From the NCBI GenBank assembly GCA_037440525.1, contig JBBITW010000175.1, positions 1 to 7,379 of the forward strand: 7,379 nt of DNA. Reading direction: 5' to 3'. The notes under the pieces are model-generated. The model saw only the letters and a program-made list of their open reading frames with translations. It ran no database searches and had not been told where the DNA came from. The stretch is from JBBITW01 sp037440525 (lineage in GTDB: Bacteria; Desulfobacterota; BSN033; UBA1163). This document shows positions 5,602-7,379 of the stretch, in pieces; within the stretch, counting starts at the first letter, position 1, and every line of letters starts with the position of its first letter. The position numbers and the translations under genes are program-made.

Positions 5602-6735
5602 ATGAGGGATTTTCCAAAAAGATATATCTTTAAGCCTCTGGTTTTTTTCCCCGTTATGTGCTGTCTCTTTATGTTATGCACACTTGAGCTTTATGCAAAT
5701 GACTGGAGGCAGGCGATAAAACCGTGGAAGTGGAGTTTTCCAAGGGATCATGGATCTCATCCTGATTTCAGAACAGAATGGTGGTATTTTACGGGTAATA
5801 TTAAAGATTCTTTGGAGAGGCGTTTTGGCTATCAGCTTACTTTCTTTCGTCAAGGTGTCTTGCAGAGGGGGGCAGATCCGCAAAATCCATGGAGTGTTCG
5901 CGATATCTATCTTGCCCATTTTACACTTACTGATGTCTCCCGGGGTCTATTCTGGTTTTCTGAACGGCTCTCCCGCAAAGGGCCGGGTCTTTCAGGGGCA
6001 TCTGAAAATGGTATGGATGTATGGGTTCTAAACTGGAGGGCGGAGATGAAAGCAAATAGTATAAGACTTGATGCCCGGAATGAAGAGATGACCATTTCTC
6101 TCTATCTTTTTCCACGTAAGCCAATAGTTTTTCATGGTCAAAATGGCCTGAGTCAAAAAGGACCTATGAAAGGTCAAGCCTCTTACTATTATTCTTATAC
6201 AGATCTTGAAACAAAAGGATTGATTAAAATACCCGGTATTCAGGGGCCTCTTCAAGTAAGTGGAGTAAGCTGGTTTGACCACGAATTTGGTTCAAATCAG
6301 CTCACACGAGATCAGGTGGGGTGGGACTGGTTCGCTCTACATCTATCAGATGGTCAGGATTTGATGATATATTTTCTTCGACGAAAAGATGGGACTGTTG
6401 AACCATCATCCTCTGGGACTTTGGTAAAACGCTCTGGAGAAGGGATTCACCTGAAACTTTCTGACATCGATTTGAAGGTTCTTGATTACTGGAAAAGCCC
6501 TAAAAGCGGAGGAAGGTATCCAAGTCGCTGGAGAATCAAGGTGCCTCCCTTTAGAATAGAGATGGAGATCGCTTCTCTTTTTCATTCTCAGGAACTTCTT
6601 ACAGAAAATCCATCAGGCATCATCTATTGGGAAGGCGCGGTCGGAGGGGAAGGAATCTCTTCGGGGAGGCAAATAACTTCTGAAGGATATGTTGAACTCA
6701 CAGGTTATGCGGGAAGCTTAGGTGGACTCCTTTAA
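5602..6735 (+). CDS. Secreted CrtC/AttH-family lipocalin-like protein
   Basis: This 377-residue protein belongs to the family annotated as predicted secreted hydrolase, AttH or carotenoid 1,2-hydratase-like, which has two lipocalin-like beta-barrel domains. Recognisable motifs are HPDFRTEWWYFTGN (53-66), the W-F-D-H-E-F-G motif (224-230), GWDWFALHLSDGQDLMIYF (240-258), IYWEGAVGG (341-349) and GYVELTGY (362-369). A signal peptide is clear: KRYIFK, a hydrophobic stretch (about 11-29) and likely cleavage after LYA (32). No lipobox is present, so type I export is expected. In AttEFGH-type operons it probably binds a hydrophobic ligand handled by the transporter. True carotenoid hydratase activity is unlikely, since no carotenoid gene is near. 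The ATG follows AAAAGG at a good distance, 43 bp after the permease. Confidence 0.88.
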   Translation: MRDFPKRYIFKPLVFFPVMCCLFMLCTLELYANDWRQAIKPWKWSFPRDHGSHPDFRTEWWYFTGNIKDSLERRFGYQLTFFRQGVLQRGADPQNPWSVRDIYLAHFTLTDVSRGLFWFSERLSRKGPGLSGASENGMDVWVLNWRAEMKANSIRLDARNEEMTISLYLFPRKPIVFHGQNGLSQKGPMKGQASYYYSYTDLETKGLIKIPGIQGPLQVSGVSWFDHEFGSNQLTRDQVGWDWFALHLSDGQDLMIYFLRRKDGTVEPSSSGTLVKRSGEGIHLKLSDIDLKVLDYWKSPKSGGRYPSRWRIKVPPFRIEMEIASLFHSQELLTENPSGIIYWEGAVGGEGISSGRQITSEGYVELTGYAGSLGGLL

Positions 6736-6780
6736 GGCTCTTAAATGCAAGAACCAAGACCTAACCCTTTTTATAACATG

Positions 6781-6890
6781 GCGTGGCAATCCTACGAAGT
6801 CGTTGCGAGGAGCGAAGCGACGTGGCAATCTTATAGATTCCTCGCTCCGCTCGGAATGACAATTCGGTAGAGATTGCTTCACAATGAGAA
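6781..6890. repeat. Mosaic of REP-like hairpin units
   Basis: Several units of an interspersed repeat are joined. 6782-6791 (CGTGGCAATC) is the tail of one unit and is repeated at 6821-6830. 6799-6831 is a full unit containing GCGAGGAGCGAAGCGACG. 6835-6860 is an inverted related unit (AGATTCCTCGCTCCGCTCGG...). These two face each other across TAT, giving a long imperfect hairpin. 6870-6887 (GAGATTGCTTCACAATGA) looks like a third unit that has lost its central stem. The resemblance to repeats common in uncultured Desulfobacterota and other lineages is from memory. No transposase is nearby. Confidence 0.75.
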
Positions 6891-6894
6891 TCTG

Positions 6895-6910
6895 GAATCG
6901 CTCAATTTAG
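6895..6910 (+). repeat. 16-bp direct repeat, left copy
   Basis: GAATCGCTCAATTTAG is identical to 7044-7059. The two copies bracket 133 bp holding the palindromic element, so they may be a target-site duplication, although the recognisable element ends lie 9 and 14 bp inside them. Confidence 0.85.
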
Positions 6911-6919
6911 ATTTTATAA

Positions 6920-7029
6920 TGTAGCCGCACCCTTCAGGGTGCGAGGTTTTCGGCCTCCTGCTATAGGCAAGGCTCGCTAAGGGCGGCTTGATTCTCACTC
7001 AATGGGTGTTTTTTTTGACGCAGGCTACA
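6920..7029. mobile_element. MITE-like palindromic element
   Basis: The 110-bp element is bounded by the inverted ends TGTAGCC (6920-6926) and GGCTACA (7023-7029). Inside are a perfect 7-bp hairpin GCACCCT-TC-AGGGTGC (6927-6942), a short GAGG/CCTC hairpin (6943-6957) and an imperfect stem around CAAGGCTCGCTAAGGGCGGC. It has no coding capacity, so any movement would need an enzyme supplied in trans. It is more G+C-rich than its surroundings, and 16-bp direct repeats flank it. Confidence 0.6.
6996..7016 (+). terminator. Weak terminator-like hairpin with T-run
   Basis: CACTC-AAT-GGGTG can form a 5-bp stem including one G-U pair, directly followed by eight T. It lies within the MITE-like element, 260 bp after the lipocalin gene, and could stop read-through toward the regulator. 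The stem is short and the loop has only 3 nt. Confidence 0.25.
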
Positions 7030-7043
7030 GGTTTCTTTTAAAA

Positions 7044-7059
7044 GAATCGCTCAATTTAG
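7044..7059 (+). repeat. 16-bp direct repeat, right copy
   Basis: Identical to 6895-6910 (GAATCGCTCAATTTAG); it marks the right boundary of the 133-bp insertion. Confidence 0.85.
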
Positions 7060-7088
7060 GTCTTAAATGATAGTCTCAAAAATTTTTC

Positions 7089-7116
7089 TTGACAAATTCC
7101 ATAAAAGGAATATTAT
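7089..7116 (+). promoter_or_regulatory. Sigma-70-type promoter of the IclR-family gene
   Basis: A consensus -35 box TTGACA (7089-7094) and TATTAT (7111-7116) are separated by 16 bp; the latter differs from TATAAT at one position. Transcription would start near 7123, about 35 nt before the proposed start codon. Operator 1 fills the spacer. Confidence 0.7.
7095..7111. promoter_or_regulatory. Operator 1, probable IclR-type site
   Basis: AATTCCATAAAAGGAAT contains ATTCC and GGAAT arms with a 6-bp centre. It coincides with the -35/-10 spacer, so binding would exclude RNA polymerase. The TTCC...GGAA arms match those of operator 2. IclR-family proteins are known to bind such short palindromes. Confidence 0.6.
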
Positions 7117-7131
7117 TATTTAATGAAAATT

Positions 7132-7150
7132 AATTCCATTTAATGGAATT
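7132..7150. promoter_or_regulatory. Operator 2, perfect 19-bp palindrome
   Basis: AATTCCATTTAATGGAATT has perfect 9-bp arms around one central T. It lies between the expected transcription start and the start codon. Its centre is about 37-38 bp from that of operator 1, and its TTCC/GGAA half-sites are one base further apart than in operator 1. Confidence 0.65.
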
Positions 7151-7157
7151 TTTCTAA

Positions 7158-7379
7158 TTGGGCTTAAAATCTACCAAAAAAAATTTTCAAAATACCTCTT
7201 TAGAAAGGGCAATAAAGATCCTCTGTAGTTTTACGTTCGAGAGGAGGGAAATGACCCTGGCAGAGATCTCTAACAATATTCACCTTCCAAAATCCACTAC
7301 TTATAGACTTGTTTCAACCTTGAGTGATTATGGCTTCTTAAAGAGGAACGATTCAACGAGATGTTTCTCCTTAGGGTTA
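7158..7379 (+). CDS. IclR-family transcriptional regulator, N-terminal part (runs off window)
   Basis: The 74 visible residues form the N-terminal winged helix-turn-helix of an IclR-family regulator. The typical opening helix is LERAIKIL (15-22), followed by TLAEISNNIHLPKSTTYRLVSTLSDYGFLKR (33-63; key pattern LAEIS-LPKSTTYRLVSTL) and the wing up to FSLGL. The ligand-binding domain lies beyond the window. TTG at 7158 is proposed as the start because an in-frame TAA (7155-7157) stands directly before it and no ATG or GTG occurs before the first helix. The first in-frame ATG (7251) would remove that helix. The ribosome binding site is weak. Two palindromes in its own promoter point to autoregulation. 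Effector and other targets are unknown; the nearby transporter operon has no matching palindrome in its leader. Confidence 0.85.
   Translation, partial: MGLKSTKKNFQNTSLERAIKILCSFTFERREMTLAEISNNIHLPKSTTYRLVSTLSDYGFLKRNDSTRCFSLGL

Larger units (their letters stand above)
6736..7157. other. Gene-free region with two repeat elements and the iclR-type promoter
   Basis: No credible coding frame lies in these 422 bp. From left to right there is short unique sequence (6736-6780), a mosaic of hairpin repeat units (6781-6890), a palindromic element inside direct repeats (6895-7059), and the promoter with two operators (7089-7150). No convincing terminator follows the transporter operon directly. Confidence 0.8.

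Noticed and set aside
5650..5700. Lipoprotein signal in the AttH-like protein (cysteines at 20, 21 and 26)
   Set aside because: None of the cysteines is preceded by a valid lipobox; cleavage after LYA fits type I signal peptidase better.
5750..6031. Plus-strand open frame of 93 codons within the lipocalin gene
   Set aside because: It overlaps the CrtC/AttH gene in another frame; the gene frame carries the conserved motifs, and the overlapping peptide shows no recognisable family features.
6736..6755. GGCTCTT...AAGAACC hairpin after the lipocalin stop as a terminator
   Set aside because: The stem has a mismatch and the nearest T-run begins more than 10 nt later, so it does not fit an intrinsic terminator.
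6920..7029. Structured small RNA gene
   Set aside because: The hairpins are better explained by the bounded inverted ends and flanking direct repeats; no promoter of its own is visible.
7251..7253. ATG after GAGGAGGG as the start of the IclR-family gene
   Set aside because: The spacing to AGGAGG is only 3 nt, and this start would remove the LERAIKIL helix that belongs to the DNA-binding domain.

Overview
This 7.4-kb bacterial window is moderately A+T-rich and holds six well-supported coding regions in three transcription units, with the start of a fourth at the right edge. The organism cannot be named from the sequence. A periplasm-type lipocalin exported beside a MacB-like transporter suggests a cell with an outer membrane. 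The repeats near the right end resemble types I associate with uncultured Desulfobacterota, Nitrospirota and related lineages; that placement is inference. No rRNA, tRNA, CRISPR array, transposase or integrase was seen.

Left part (1-2391). A rightward Elp3-like radical SAM protein (146-1150) converges, with a 4-bp gap, on a leftward two-gene operon: a small type I signal peptidase (1658-2152) whose last codons overlap a membrane-anchored protein of unknown function, probably NTF2-like (1155-1664). This segment is bracketed by two inverted copies of a roughly 50-bp element (69-115 and 2299-2348) that share a perfect 23-bp core. One copy lies just upstream of the transporter operon on its strand; the other points left, toward the window edge. 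The signal peptidase gene has a good sigma-70-type promoter with a perfect inverted repeat in its spacer.

Middle part (2392-6735). A tight three-gene operon encodes an ABC ATPase, an 829-residue permease with two FtsX domains, and a secreted CrtC/AttH-family lipocalin-like protein. This is the content of the AttEFGH-type transport system, with the two permeases usually called AttF and AttG present as one chain. The probable picture is a MacB/LolCDE-like machine in the inner membrane working with a periplasmic lipid-binding protein. The substrate is unknown.

Right part (6736-7379). A 422-bp intergenic region holds a mosaic of hairpin repeats (6781-6890), then a second palindromic element (6920-7029) inside a 16-bp direct repeat, then the promoter of an IclR-family regulator that runs off the window. 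That promoter carries two TTCC...GGAA palindromes, one filling the -35/-10 spacer and one between the expected transcription start and the start codon. This is a strong candidate for autoregulation.

The most useful leads are the inverted element pair, the double operator of the IclR gene, the fused AttFG permease operon and the repeat insertion with flanking direct repeats.
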